Assembly (NCBI RefSeq): GCF_000753865.1 | Contig: NZ_JQFW01000050.1 | Coordinates: 62,001-126,000, forward strand | DNA: 64,000 nt | Direction of reading: 5' to 3' | DNA from: Alteromonas sp. LOR | GTDB lineage: Bacteria > Pseudomonadota > Gammaproteobacteria > Enterobacterales > Alteromonadaceae | In this document: positions 47,182-55,071 of the stretch, piece by piece | Position numbering within the stretch: the stretch's first letter is position 1 | Layout: every line of letters begins with the position of its first letter | The notes under the pieces: model-generated | What the model saw: only the letters and a program-made list of their open reading frames with translations | Told to the model about the DNA's origin: nothing | The model's database searches: none | Program-made: the position numbers and the translations under genes

Positions 47182-47289
47182 ATGAAGAAAAAATTTATCA
47201 TTGCGGCCATTCTTTTGATCGTTGCCGGAACAGCAAGCGCATACTTAGTGTCGTTAGACGCTCCCCAAGACTTTCCAACAAACATTTAG
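47182..47289 (+). CDS. 35-residue membrane or secreted small protein
   Basis: An ATG immediately after the preceding stop opens a 35-codon frame: MKKKFIIAAILLIVAGTASA followed by YLVSLDAPQDFPTNI. It has a basic start, a 16-residue hydrophobic stretch and a polar end, like a bitopic small subunit or a short secreted peptide with an Ala-x-Ala site. It fills the gap exactly between the FGE-like gene and the channel gene. Too short to assign to a family. Confidence 0.6.
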   Translation: MKKKFIIAAILLIVAGTASAYLVSLDAPQDFPTNI

Positions 47290-47304
47290 CGCCAAGGATT
47301 TACT

Positions 47305-48075
47305 ATGAATAAAAATAATGCGTTATCAATGAATCCAAGCTTTCTCTTTAGCGGCGGCGTTTTCCTGCTTATTTTCGCTATTGTTCACTTTTTATTTGCC
47401 GGGGTTATTAGGCCGGCAGCGGAAAAGGTCATTGCAAGCACAGGCACAGCCTCGCTTTCATCTATCTGGGTTATTTTGAAAGATATTGAGCAGCAGGTGT
47501 GTATTTCCTTAATGCTATTTTGTATTTTTTTGATGGTATACAAACTTTGGAAGTTGCTTGATGAAGAAGAAATTTATTCTCGCGATCTGCTGCCAGAACA
47601 CAATAAAGATACACCGTTAGCTATTGATGAGGCAATTAACGAACTATCTTCTTCCTCCTATAGTGACACTCCCGCTTATAGCACTTGGATAAACTGCATT
47701 CGACGTTATAAAAACACAAATAATGTTCAGCATGCTGCCGATGCTATTCATTCATCCATTGATAACATTGCTGCACAACTAGAAAGTGGTAATAACGTTA
47801 TTCGATACATCATTTGGGCGATTCCCTCTATTGGCTTTGTGGGTACTGTGCGCGGTATAGGCGCAGCCCTTGCTCAAGCTGATGCAGCGCTTGAGGGCGA
47901 TATTGCTGGAATGACCGCCTCGCTTGGCGTGGCATTTAACTCTACCCTCGTTGCCCTGTTTATCTCCCTTATCTTAATGCTGTTAATGCATCTGCTTAAC
48001 GGTCGCCAAGATACTATGGTGATCCGCACACAGGCATCATGTGAACGTCACTTGCTCTCACATTTACATAACTAA
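47305..48075 (+). CDS. MotA/TolQ/ExbB-family proton channel protein
   Basis: A 256-residue inner-membrane protein with four hydrophobic stretches: FLFSGGVFLLIFAIVHFLFA, VCISLMLFCIFLMVYKLW, IIWAIPSIGFVGTVRGIGAA and FNSTLVALFISLILMLLMHL. The last two match the TolQ/ExbB/MotA core, including the GFVGTVxGI turn and the following MTASLGVAFNSTLVAL segment. Unlike ExbB, about 110 cytoplasmic residues lie between helices 2 and 3, as is usual for the superfamily. It lies directly before two ExbD/TolR-like proteins, so it should form the ring around their single helices. Confidence 0.87.
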   Translation: MNKNNALSMNPSFLFSGGVFLLIFAIVHFLFAGVIRPAAEKVIASTGTASLSSIWVILKDIEQQVCISLMLFCIFLMVYKLWKLLDEEEIYSRDLLPEHNKDTPLAIDEAINELSSSSYSDTPAYSTWINCIRRYKNTNNVQHAADAIHSSIDNIAAQLESGNNVIRYIIWAIPSIGFVGTVRGIGAALAQADAALEGDIAGMTASLGVAFNSTLVALFISLILMLLMHLLNGRQDTMVIRTQASCERHLLSHLHN

Positions 48076-48090
48076 TAGAGCAACGTAAGC

Positions 48091-49149
48091 ATGCCAAAAA
48101 CCCGTAAACCCGTAGACGGATTTAATCTTGCCTTTCTCGATGTCATGGCATGCGGGTTAGGCGCCGTCATCCTTATATTCATTTTGGTCGATTTTAACGC
48201 GTTCACTCCCACTCCTACTGATGAAAAAGAAAAGCTGGAACAAGAATTAGCGGCAGCACAAACCGAGCAGCAGCATCTTAAAAAATCAATAGATGAAGTG
48301 AACGATAAAATAGCCCTTGAATCGGCCAAGCAGGACGATGTTGAACAAGCCCAAAAAGATAGCACGCAAGATCAGTCCAAGCTGTTACAAGATATGTCTA
48401 CCGAAATGGCTGTAGTGGCCGATCTTGAAAATCAGCTGGCTGCGCTATCTAAAGAAGTGGAAAAATCGGCCAATATTCAAATGCAGGGCACCGGCGAACA
48501 GAACTATATAACGGGTCTTAGGATAGAAGGTTCAGATATAGGTATATTAGTTGATAAAAGCGCGTCAATGATGGGAGATAACCTGCTTGATGTGTTGAGC
48601 AAACTGGCGTTAAGCGATGGCCAAAAAGTGTCTACGCCCAAATGGGTGCGTACAAAACGAGTGGCACAGTGGATGCTTGCAAGAGTACCTCAAACATCAA
48701 GGCTTTCTGTTGTAACCTTTTCTGATACAGCTGAAACACTGGGGATCAGGAAAATCATTAGTGCAAAAGTCAGTGGCTCTATGAATGCAATTGTTAAAGA
48801 TTTAGGTGCAGTGGTACCAAGTGGAGGAACAAATCTCCAAGAAGGGCTTAAAGTATTGTTTGACGCTAATTCAAACATAACCGATGTTTACATTGTGACA
48901 GACGGACTACCAACACTAGGTGATGGTTTACCACTGAGCTGCAGAAACTTTATTAGTAGTAAAAAATCCATCTCGTCTGACTGTAGAAAAGCACTGTTTG
49001 TAGAAACCGTAAAGCGCGCGAAGAAAGGGGTACATTACAACGTTATTCTATTGCCCATTGAGGGCGACCCTTTTGCCACACCTATGTATTGGGAATGGAC
49101 CCGAGTGACAAGCGGCACATTTCTTTCACCAGCACCGGAGTGGCCGTAA
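48091..49149 (+). CDS. ExbD/TolR-like membrane anchor fused to a von Willebrand A domain (1)
   Basis: A 352-residue protein. One TM helix near the N-terminus (FNLAFLDVMACGLGAVILIF) carries Asp17 in the FLDVM position, matching the proton-carrying Asp of ExbD and TolR (PFIDVM/PLVDVM). A coiled coil (residues 45-128) leads to a VWA domain with a complete MIDAS set: D155-K-S157-A-S159, Thr in VPSGGTNLQEGL and Asp in VYIVTDGLPTLGDG. The VWA domain replaces the usual ExbD/TolR periplasmic fold or MotB OmpA domain. Its TAA overlaps the next ATG by one base. Confidence 0.85.
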   Translation: MPKTRKPVDGFNLAFLDVMACGLGAVILIFILVDFNAFTPTPTDEKEKLEQELAAAQTEQQHLKKSIDEVNDKIALESAKQDDVEQAQKDSTQDQSKLLQDMSTEMAVVADLENQLAALSKEVEKSANIQMQGTGEQNYITGLRIEGSDIGILVDKSASMMGDNLLDVLSKLALSDGQKVSTPKWVRTKRVAQWMLARVPQTSRLSVVTFSDTAETLGIRKIISAKVSGSMNAIVKDLGAVVPSGGTNLQEGLKVLFDANSNITDVYIVTDGLPTLGDGLPLSCRNFISSKKSISSDCRKALFVETVKRAKKGVHYNVILLPIEGDPFATPMYWEWTRVTSGTFLSPAPEWP

Positions 49150-50099
49150 TGCGGAAAATTCAGCGAGCTCCCGTAGAAGTCTTCAACATTGCGTTTTTAG
49201 ATATTATCTCCTGTGCCTTCGGCGCGGTTATTATGCTGGTATTACTTGCAAAAAATGGCACTGAAGATACCGAGCGAGGTCCTAGTAACGTAAGTATTCT
49301 CATTGACCAGGTTTTGCAAGCACAGGTAAGTGTGGAAACGCTGAAAGGTGCACTTTCAGATAAACAACAAGAACTTAAATCGGCTCAAAGCAAAACGGCC
49401 TCGGTAACCGATAAGCAAAAAAACTTAAACTCCTCCATACCTCGTGCCCAGCAAACAATCACGCAGTTACAAGACAAGGCATCATCACTGAGAGCTGAAA
49501 TTCGCCAAGCCACCGCCATGTTAAATACGCCTAATTCAACAGATACTCCCGATGATGATGTAGGCGGTATACCCACAGACGCAGAATATGTCATTTTTGC
49601 TATCGATAACTCAGGCTCCATGTCTAATGGAAGTAGCTGGAATAGAGTGATCACCATTGTTAACGATATTCTGCAAAACCACCCAAAAATGAAAGGCTTT
49701 CAAATTATGTCGGCCGACGGTGGCTTTATGTTTTCAAGTAAGGCTGGGCAATGGCTGGACGACAGACCAACGCTCAGAAAAACAGCCATGAACCAAATGC
49801 AAAGCTTTAAAGGTGGTGCGAGCCAACCTGAAGCTGGTATTTTAAAAGCAATAAAGCTCTACAAAAACACAAAAGGGAAAGTGAGTCTTTATGTATTTGG
49901 TGATGACTATCAGCTAAGCAATTTTGACCGAACGGTAACCCAAATAACGCAGGCAAATGCTGGTGCGGATGGTAAGCCAATCATACGTATCCATGGGGTA
50001 GGTTTTAGCCGCGGTAGTGGCAACGCCCAGCGCTTTGGCGCTTTTATGCAAGCCGTTGCTAAGCGAAACCGCGGTGCGTTTGTAGGCCAGTATTTTTAA
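49149..50099 (+). CDS. ExbD/TolR-like membrane anchor fused to a von Willebrand A domain (2)
   Basis: A 316-residue paralog in build of the previous protein. The ATG at 49149 overlaps the upstream stop (TAATG); an earlier in-frame start at 49089 lies inside the other gene. The TM helix FNIAFLDIISCAFGAVIMLV contains Asp18 at the ExbD/TolR position, followed by a coiled coil (residues 55-120). The VWA domain has D153-N-S155-G-S157 and SLYVFGDDYQL. The MIDAS Thr position reads GGASQPEAGI, so Ser may substitute. Last gene of the cluster. Confidence 0.84.
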   Translation: MRKIQRAPVEVFNIAFLDIISCAFGAVIMLVLLAKNGTEDTERGPSNVSILIDQVLQAQVSVETLKGALSDKQQELKSAQSKTASVTDKQKNLNSSIPRAQQTITQLQDKASSLRAEIRQATAMLNTPNSTDTPDDDVGGIPTDAEYVIFAIDNSGSMSNGSSWNRVITIVNDILQNHPKMKGFQIMSADGGFMFSSKAGQWLDDRPTLRKTAMNQMQSFKGGASQPEAGILKAIKLYKNTKGKVSLYVFGDDYQLSNFDRTVTQITQANAGADGKPIIRIHGVGFSRGSGNAQRFGAFMQAVAKRNRGAFVGQYF

Positions 50100-50168
50100 G
50101 AGCGTCACTACTGAAGCTTGTTTTACTTTGTTACATTTTTTATTGCCTAATTACGAAGCGAAGTGTGC

Positions 50169-50182
50169 TTACAATGTTGTAA
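50169..50182. promoter_or_regulatory. Candidate operator palindrome before the CsgD-like gene
   Basis: TTACAATGTTGTAA is a palindrome at 12 of 14 positions, 62 bases before the LuxR-type regulator start. The protein that binds it is not known. Confidence 0.4.
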
Positions 50183-50243
50183 TGTGTTCCCTTAGACCGT
50201 AAGGTTTAGTGGGTCATGTCTTTAGACACGAAAAGGAGTTTTC

Positions 50244-50921
50244 ATGTCACATCAAGCGTTTGTTCTTACGCGAAATAATCACGAAATAGCTAGCGAAAGA
50301 GATGAGGCTTATGAACGGTTTCTTTGTATCTTACCGTCGTGTGGTTTTGCCGTCACCACTGGTGCTATTCAGCCTCCACGAAGTATCTTAAACAATACCT
50401 ACACTTTTTTTATTGATGCAAACTATTGCAGTACAACAACGTTACTTAATTTGCCAGTTGTGAACGATTTTCCCGACCTAAATAAGGTCGTCTTCAACGT
50501 GTATGCAGCAGACGTTGATTTCCACTACGCAGCATTACAACATGGCATAAATGGTGTTTTTCACATTGAAGATAGTTTGGAACTGCTTGTACGGGGAGTG
50601 CAGCAAGTGCAAGCGGGAAATAAATGGTTTAGCCGTGAGGTAATGAGTCGTTACATTGACGCTAATTTACTAGCAAAAACAAAGCCGCTAGCAAGGTTAC
50701 AGCCACCGAACAAATTGCTGACAAAACGTGAGTTAGCTATTACCCGCAAAGTGGCTGATGGTGCTCAAAATAAAGAAATTGCAGACTGCCTTCACATTAG
50801 CGTCAATACCGTTAAGACCCACGTATACAGCATTTTTAGAAAGACTGAATGTAGAAATCGTGTGGAACTTATAAAATGGTATGCGCAGCAATTTAGTCAA
50901 CTGCAACAAGTCAGCAATTAG
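50244..50921 (+). CDS. csgD: LuxR-type regulator, likely CsgD counterpart
   Basis: A 225-residue regulator. The C-terminal LuxR/FixJ DNA-binding domain is clear (LTKRELAITRKVADGAQNKE, CLHISVNTVKTHVYSIFRKT). The N-terminal region looks like a worn receiver: VVFNVYAADVDFHYAALQHG and GVFHIEDSLELLVRGVQQVQ, without a clear phospho-acceptor Asp. That is the build of CsgD, and it lies next to the curli genes. AAAAGGAG precedes the ATG. Target genes are inferred from position only. Confidence 0.75.
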   Translation: MSHQAFVLTRNNHEIASERDEAYERFLCILPSCGFAVTTGAIQPPRSILNNTYTFFIDANYCSTTTLLNLPVVNDFPDLNKVVFNVYAADVDFHYAALQHGINGVFHIEDSLELLVRGVQQVQAGNKWFSREVMSRYIDANLLAKTKPLARLQPPNKLLTKRELAITRKVADGAQNKEIADCLHISVNTVKTHVYSIFRKTECRNRVELIKWYAQQFSQLQQVSN

Positions 50922-50955
50922 CTATTAGTAAGAAAATTTATTTGATGGCCGGCGC

Positions 50956-51717
50956 CTAAGTTTTAGAGCGCCAAACACCTTTATCCATGCCTCGTAGGAC
51001 CAATTCAGTCACTGCCTTCTCAATGCCTTGTTTCACACACTCAAACATAGGTTCATTCGTGGTGTAACCGGTTTCAGCCTCTAGCAATCGTTTTAATGAC
51101 ACATACCTAAATAGCCCAGCCCTGACTTCTTGGCTAAGCACTTTTTTCGACGTTGAGACAGAGATTAAAACCTGCCCGGTTCTGACATCAACTGCCCGCA
51201 TATAAATAGAAATAAGGTCTTCTCTGAATAGCTCACTTGCTCCAACACCAAAGTACTCAACACCAGCCCCCCCGGTACGAATATTGGTGTCGTAACTGAT
51301 GACGCCTCCTTCAATAATTATTCTTGCTGTTGTCAAAGGGGGGAGATCACCGTCATTATTCTCGTCTGCACGAATAATCTTACGTTCTGTAAGAATGTTC
51401 TGTAGCCCTTCACGCTCTACTGGTAAGAACCAAGAAGTCTCGCTCAGTGTTTGCACAAGAATTGACGTAGCGCCTTGCGTAACAGCGGTAGAGAATGAAC
51501 TCGCACCGCTGCTTGGCTTATACTGGCCGGTTTGGTCTCTAAACGCATAAACAGATACTGGAATTTGTCCCATGGGAGGAGGTAAAGATTTCACTTCCGA
51601 TAGTGTTTTGCTTTCTTTGATAATATCTGCCGCGGAAGCATTTGGCGGCAATGTGTTAGTGATTGATTCGCAGCCACAAAGGACAAACGCCAATACTAAA
51701 AATACGGTACTTCTCAT
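50956..51717 (-). CDS. csgG: CsgG, curli secretion channel lipoprotein
   Basis: Outer-membrane lipoprotein that forms the nonameric curlin export pore. 253 residues with a signal sequence ending LCGC; the mature part shows PVSVYAFRDQTGQYKPSSGA, SSFSTAVTQGATSILVQTL, FLPVEREGLQNILTERKIIR and VEYFGVGASELFREDLISIY, all characteristic of CsgG. Last gene of the leftward csgB-csgA-csgE-csgF-csgG run, 8 bases after csgF. Confidence 0.96.
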   Translation of the reverse strand: MRSTVFLVLAFVLCGCESITNTLPPNASAADIIKESKTLSEVKSLPPPMGQIPVSVYAFRDQTGQYKPSSGASSFSTAVTQGATSILVQTLSETSWFLPVEREGLQNILTERKIIRADENNDGDLPPLTTARIIIEGGVISYDTNIRTGGAGVEYFGVGASELFREDLISIYMRAVDVRTGQVLISVSTSKKVLSQEVRAGLFRYVSLKRLLEAETGYTTNEPMFECVKQGIEKAVTELVLRGMDKGVWRSKT

Positions 51718-51725
51718 GTGTTTCC

Positions 51726-52181
51726 CTACCCAAACCGTGGAATTTCTACAACCGTAACTTCACCTGTAAGCAAGTTAGTAATATTAACTACAATGCTATC
51801 AGGGTTACTTGTGATCAGCTCTACCTGAAAATCACCACTTACAAAAATACTGTCTTGATTGAATATGCTGTCTATGGGGTTACCATCTGCGTCATATTCC
51901 TGCTCGCCAAAGGCAATATCGGTTATCTCACGTACAATACGATTGATATAGGCACGTTCAAGCGACTCCTGTAAGCGTTCGTCATAAGACCGTTCATTTA
52001 AAGACGCACTGTGTGCATTTTGTGAATTGGCTTTGCTGAGTAAAAACGACCCGTTTAATGGGTTGCCACCAAACGATGGGTTGATAGGCTCATAGACCAA
52101 TTCTGTTGCTAGGGCAGTAAACTGAAATACCGCTCCCAAGGTTATCAATGCTGTGATTAATGTCCCTTTTTTCATTACCAT
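51726..52181 (-). CDS. csgF: CsgF, curli assembly factor
   Basis: Secreted factor that plugs the CsgG channel and links it to the nucleator. The 151-residue product has a signal peptide ending near ALAT and the family signature ELVYEPINPSFGGNPLNGSF. The start could be 52181 or 52175 (MKKGTLITALIT); either overlaps the end of csgE, indicating translational coupling. Confidence 0.95.
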   Translation of the reverse strand: MVMKKGTLITALITLGAVFQFTALATELVYEPINPSFGGNPLNGSFLLSKANSQNAHSASLNERSYDERLQESLERAYINRIVREITDIAFGEQEYDADGNPIDSIFNQDSIFVSGDFQVELITSNPDSIVVNITNLLTGEVTVVEIPRFG

Positions 52182-52567
52182 TCATCCCCTGCTAAATCTG
52201 GGCTTCTACTATCAATACTCGCGTTCGCTACAGCATCTAACACTAAAACAATGGCTTGCTGCACTTTCTCGTCCATAGGCACCTGACGACGCCCCATATA
52301 AGTTTGGTAAACCACTTTGTTGTCGTATATTACCGAAAGCAGTGTTCCTGCTTGGGGAACGATAATCTCTTTTACGACTAAGTTTTTACCTGAACTGTCG
52401 GGAACTTCTCGCCAGTATTGGCTGATTCTAGAGGCAAACTCGTGACCTTGACGACTGATACTGTTGTCTAGCAGCAGCCCGCCCAGCCGGATTTCTGCTC
52501 CGTGACTCGTCAGAGAAAAGACACTAATGAATAGTGTAAGACATGTGAAACGATACAAATACTTCAT
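52175..52567 (-). CDS. csgE: CsgE, curli export specificity factor
   Basis: Periplasmic cap of the CsgG pore that selects curlins. The start at 52567 (MKYLYRFTCLTLFISVFSL) gives 130 residues with a clean signal peptide; an in-frame upstream start would extend back through the csgA-csgE hairpin. Family segments: LGGLLLDNSISRQGHEFASR, YWREVPDSSGKNLVVKE, YDNKVVYQTYMGRRQVPMDE. Confidence 0.93.
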   Translation of the reverse strand: MKYLYRFTCLTLFISVFSLTSHGAEIRLGGLLLDNSISRQGHEFASRISQYWREVPDSSGKNLVVKEIIVPQAGTLLSVIYDNKVVYQTYMGRRQVPMDEKVQQAIVLVLDAVANASIDSRSPDLAGDEW

Positions 52568-52578
52568 TGCATTGAATA

Positions 52579-52600
52579 AGGCCGAGCTTTCGCTCGGCCT
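52579..52600 (-). terminator. GNRA-capped hairpin between curlin and csgE genes
   Basis: AGGCCGAGC (52579-52587) and GCTCGGCCT (52592-52600) are perfect 9-base arms; on the transcribed strand the loop is GAAA. Little T tract follows, so it is more likely an attenuator or mRNA-stabilising stem that keeps curlin expression above csgEFG than a full terminator. Confidence 0.7.
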
Positions 52601-52607
52601 GTCGCAC

Positions 52608-54059
52608 TTACATTTGAACAACAGTAGCGACGTTGTAATCGCCTACTTGCGTAACGCTTACCGTTCCGCCGTTGCCCGTTATACTGCCTGTTACTAAGTT
52701 ATCATTCCCCATTTGAGTTACCTCAAATGTGTTTGCGTCACCTGTAATAGCAAACTGACCGCCACTCTCATCAGTAACCCAGTTGCCAACGCCTTCTTGC
52801 ATCACGCTAATCATATTGTCATTACCGTTTACAAGTAGGTCGAGAAGGTTGAGTTCACCGGACTGCGATACCGTTATCTCATTAAAACTCGAGCTTGCAT
52901 TACTCGCCAGCTCTACTGACGCTACGTTTTCAATGCCTTCTTGCGACATTTCGATAATATTGTCATCTGCGAAAAATGTTGATTCACCAATACCGGCCTG
53001 CGCCAGCGCTAGGTTAGCATCGCCGTCTTGATCAATTTCTACTGTATTGAAAAAGCCCTCGAAGTTGACCGCGCTAATTTCATTCGCATCACCGACTTGT
53101 GTTAAATCAAACTCATTGAATAAACCAATCACACCGGCATATGCTATGTTGCTATTACCCACTTGATTAATTTCAAATGTGTTAGCAATACCACCAATAG
53201 TTTCTACCGTAGCTAGGTTAATATCACCAATTTGGTCGATGTTAACTTCATTGTCTGAGCCATCAAATGCGCCAGTGGCAATTTCATTGCCGTTACCGTC
53301 TTGTTCAAATTCAAGAACGTTTGCATCGCCGACCATGCTCCAACCAATCACGTTCTCGTCGCCGTCCTGGTCTATTTCAATGTCATTATCTGAACCAATA
53401 ACGGTTAAATCTGAAGTGTTGTAGAAACCATCTTGAACAACGTCGATTTCGTTGGCATCACCACTTAACTCTCGAACGTAAGATTCGTGCCAATCGCCAC
53501 TCTGATCTACAAACACTGCATTGTCGTTTCCAAAAATAGCATTATCTGCAAAGTTGCCACCGTCGCCTTGATAGATTGAGAGGGTATTACCACTCCCCGA
53601 TATGCTGTTTATTGAACGACTAAAAATAAAGCCAAACGGACCGCCATCACCCAATTGCACGAGGGATGCTACGTTATCATCCCCTTCTATTAAAAACTCT
53701 GCAGTGCTGTCTAAACTGTCTTGTTCAGACTCAAGGAAGTTGCCGTTACCAGTGATGCTTGCGAAAAGCGTATTTCCCGACTGCATTTGCGATGCGAGTA
53801 CTTCGTTGGCATCGCCCGTTACGTCAACAACGATGGCGTTAAGATCGCCCTCTTGACTTAAGATCGATTCGTTGCCTACTTCATTTCCCTGTGGCGCGGT
53901 TTGAGTTAGCGTAATTGCATTGCCTTCTGCTGCTGCAACAAAGTCTGCATTAGCCTTGAAGTCTACCGCTTTTGAATCCGGAACTTCCTGAGCTGAAGCC
54001 CATCCGCTCGCTGCAACTAAAAGTAAAGCACTCGCTATTTTTGTTCTTTTCATTTTCAC
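52608..54059 (-). CDS. csgA: Large curlin-repeat amyloid subunit
   Basis: A 483-residue secreted curlin, about three times the length of E. coli CsgA. A signal peptide ends near GWASAQ. The rest is a long series of curlin units with the xIxxxQxGxxN core: ILSQEGDLN, VVQDGFYN, IEIDQDGDEN, VNIDQIGDIN, FEINQVGNSN, FDLTQVGDAN, VEIDQDGDAN, IEMSQEGIEN, ITVSQSGELN, ISVMQEGVGN, FEVTQMGNDN, VSVTQVGDYN and others. I count about 18, some degenerate. It is strongly acidic. It ends VATVVQM like other curlins. The major fibre subunit is the likely role. Confidence 0.88.
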   Translation of the reverse strand: MKMKRTKIASALLLVAASGWASAQEVPDSKAVDFKANADFVAAAEGNAITLTQTAPQGNEVGNESILSQEGDLNAIVVDVTGDANEVLASQMQSGNTLFASITGNGNFLESEQDSLDSTAEFLIEGDDNVASLVQLGDGGPFGFIFSRSINSISGSGNTLSIYQGDGGNFADNAIFGNDNAVFVDQSGDWHESYVRELSGDANEIDVVQDGFYNTSDLTVIGSDNDIEIDQDGDENVIGWSMVGDANVLEFEQDGNGNEIATGAFDGSDNEVNIDQIGDINLATVETIGGIANTFEINQVGNSNIAYAGVIGLFNEFDLTQVGDANEISAVNFEGFFNTVEIDQDGDANLALAQAGIGESTFFADDNIIEMSQEGIENVASVELASNASSSFNEITVSQSGELNLLDLLVNGNDNMISVMQEGVGNWVTDESGGQFAITGDANTFEVTQMGNDNLVTGSITGNGGTVSVTQVGDYNVATVVQM

Positions 54060-54083
54060 GTTTGTCTCCCCATGGTAATCACA

Positions 54084-54596
54084 TCATTCTATGTATTGGG
54101 TGATGTTAACTACCATTTCATTCCCTATTTGATAAACAGTGAAAGACTGTTCACCTAACTGATTTACATTGGCAACATTGTCAAATCCATCTTGAATAAT
54201 TTCGAAATAATTATTGTTGTTTTGCTGCAATAAATTGACAACATTTCCCTCACCTAATTGGGTGATGATTGCCTCATTATTGCTGCCGTTTTGAACAACA
54301 TTAGATAGGTTTGCGCCGTTGCCGCTCTGGATGATGTTAGTTATGTTATTTAGCCCAAACTGACTGACAGCGATGAAGACCGTTTCATCATCTATCGTAA
54401 TAGCTTGAGCATTCAGACTTATTGAAAGAGAAGATTCCACCATGTCGGAACTTGTTGATAAGTCGGACTGTTGTGCATGAGCAGGAAGATGCAAAGTTAG
54501 AAGGCTACACCCTGTGATAACTGCCAATGAAGCGGCTTTGAATGCCTCCACACTTTTAGCAACTTGGCCCTTTTTAACCTTTAACTTCTTGTCCAT
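54084..54596 (-). CDS. csgB: CsgB-like curlin nucleator
   Basis: A 170-residue secreted protein with five or so curlin units: AVSQFGLNN, IIQSGNGAN, VVQNGSNN, ITQLGEGN, IIQDGFDN, VNQLGEQS. The ATG at 54596 (MDKKLKVKKGQVAKSVEAFK) is preferred over an upstream TTG. Its shortness, first position in the run and departure from the consensus in the last unit suggest the nucleating minor subunit, which anchors fibres to CsgF. The N-terminus before the signal's hydrophobic core is unusually long and basic (about 20 residues). Confidence 0.8.
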   Translation of the reverse strand: MDKKLKVKKGQVAKSVEAFKAASLAVITGCSLLTLHLPAHAQQSDLSTSSDMVESSLSISLNAQAITIDDETVFIAVSQFGLNNITNIIQSGNGANLSNVVQNGSNNEAIITQLGEGNVVNLLQQNNNNYFEIIQDGFDNVANVNQLGEQSFTVYQIGNEMVVNITQYIE

Positions 54597-55071
54597 GAGA
54601 ACGACTGCTTCCTTGATTAACAACAAAGGTGACTTCTCTATAACACTCTTTAAGGCTTTGATAATCTATAACCAATAAGTTGTATTTATTACAGATTGAA
54701 AACAGGCAAAAAACGTTTAATCAACGACTTAGAGGTTAAACCTAGTACCATAGTGCTAGTTTATCTTGATTAAAACAGCAGTCATAAATATTGGTAAGAC
54801 CACTAGCTTTTTATGTGATTGGGTACGGTAAACGATTTCCCCATTTTCTTTTAACAAACGATAAGAAAGAATGTCTATCACTTAGTAATTAAGTACTAGT
54901 TTTTTACTTTACTCGCGTTTTTCCCTAGTGGTTAAGTCGTATTTTCATATAATTTTTACGATAAAGGTGGCAGCTTTTTAAATTTGCGCTATATCTTTTA
55001 ACCGTTAGTTATACCAGACCGAACGAGAAGATTTCGTGATTACAGTATTAAGCTAATTATGGAATCTAGTT
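54597..55071. other. Divergent promoter region, curli genes / subtilisin
   Basis: About 475 AT-rich bases without a gene. It should contain the csgB promoter (leftward) and the protease promoter (rightward). A near-palindromic ACTTAGTAATTAAGT at about 54880-54895 is the only dyad I noticed. No E. coli-type CsgD box was recognised. Confidence 0.5.

Noticed and set aside
47305-50099. Zorya anti-phage defence system
   Set aside because: A MotA-like protein is present, but the partners are VWA proteins rather than the MotB/OmpA-type ZorB, and no helicase or nuclease (ZorC/D/E) accompanies them.
52768-53960. Reading the periodic curlin DNA as a CRISPR or satellite array
   Set aside because: The periodicity is at protein level (about 22 residues) with diverged DNA, typical of curlin units, and there are no identical direct repeats with unique spacers.
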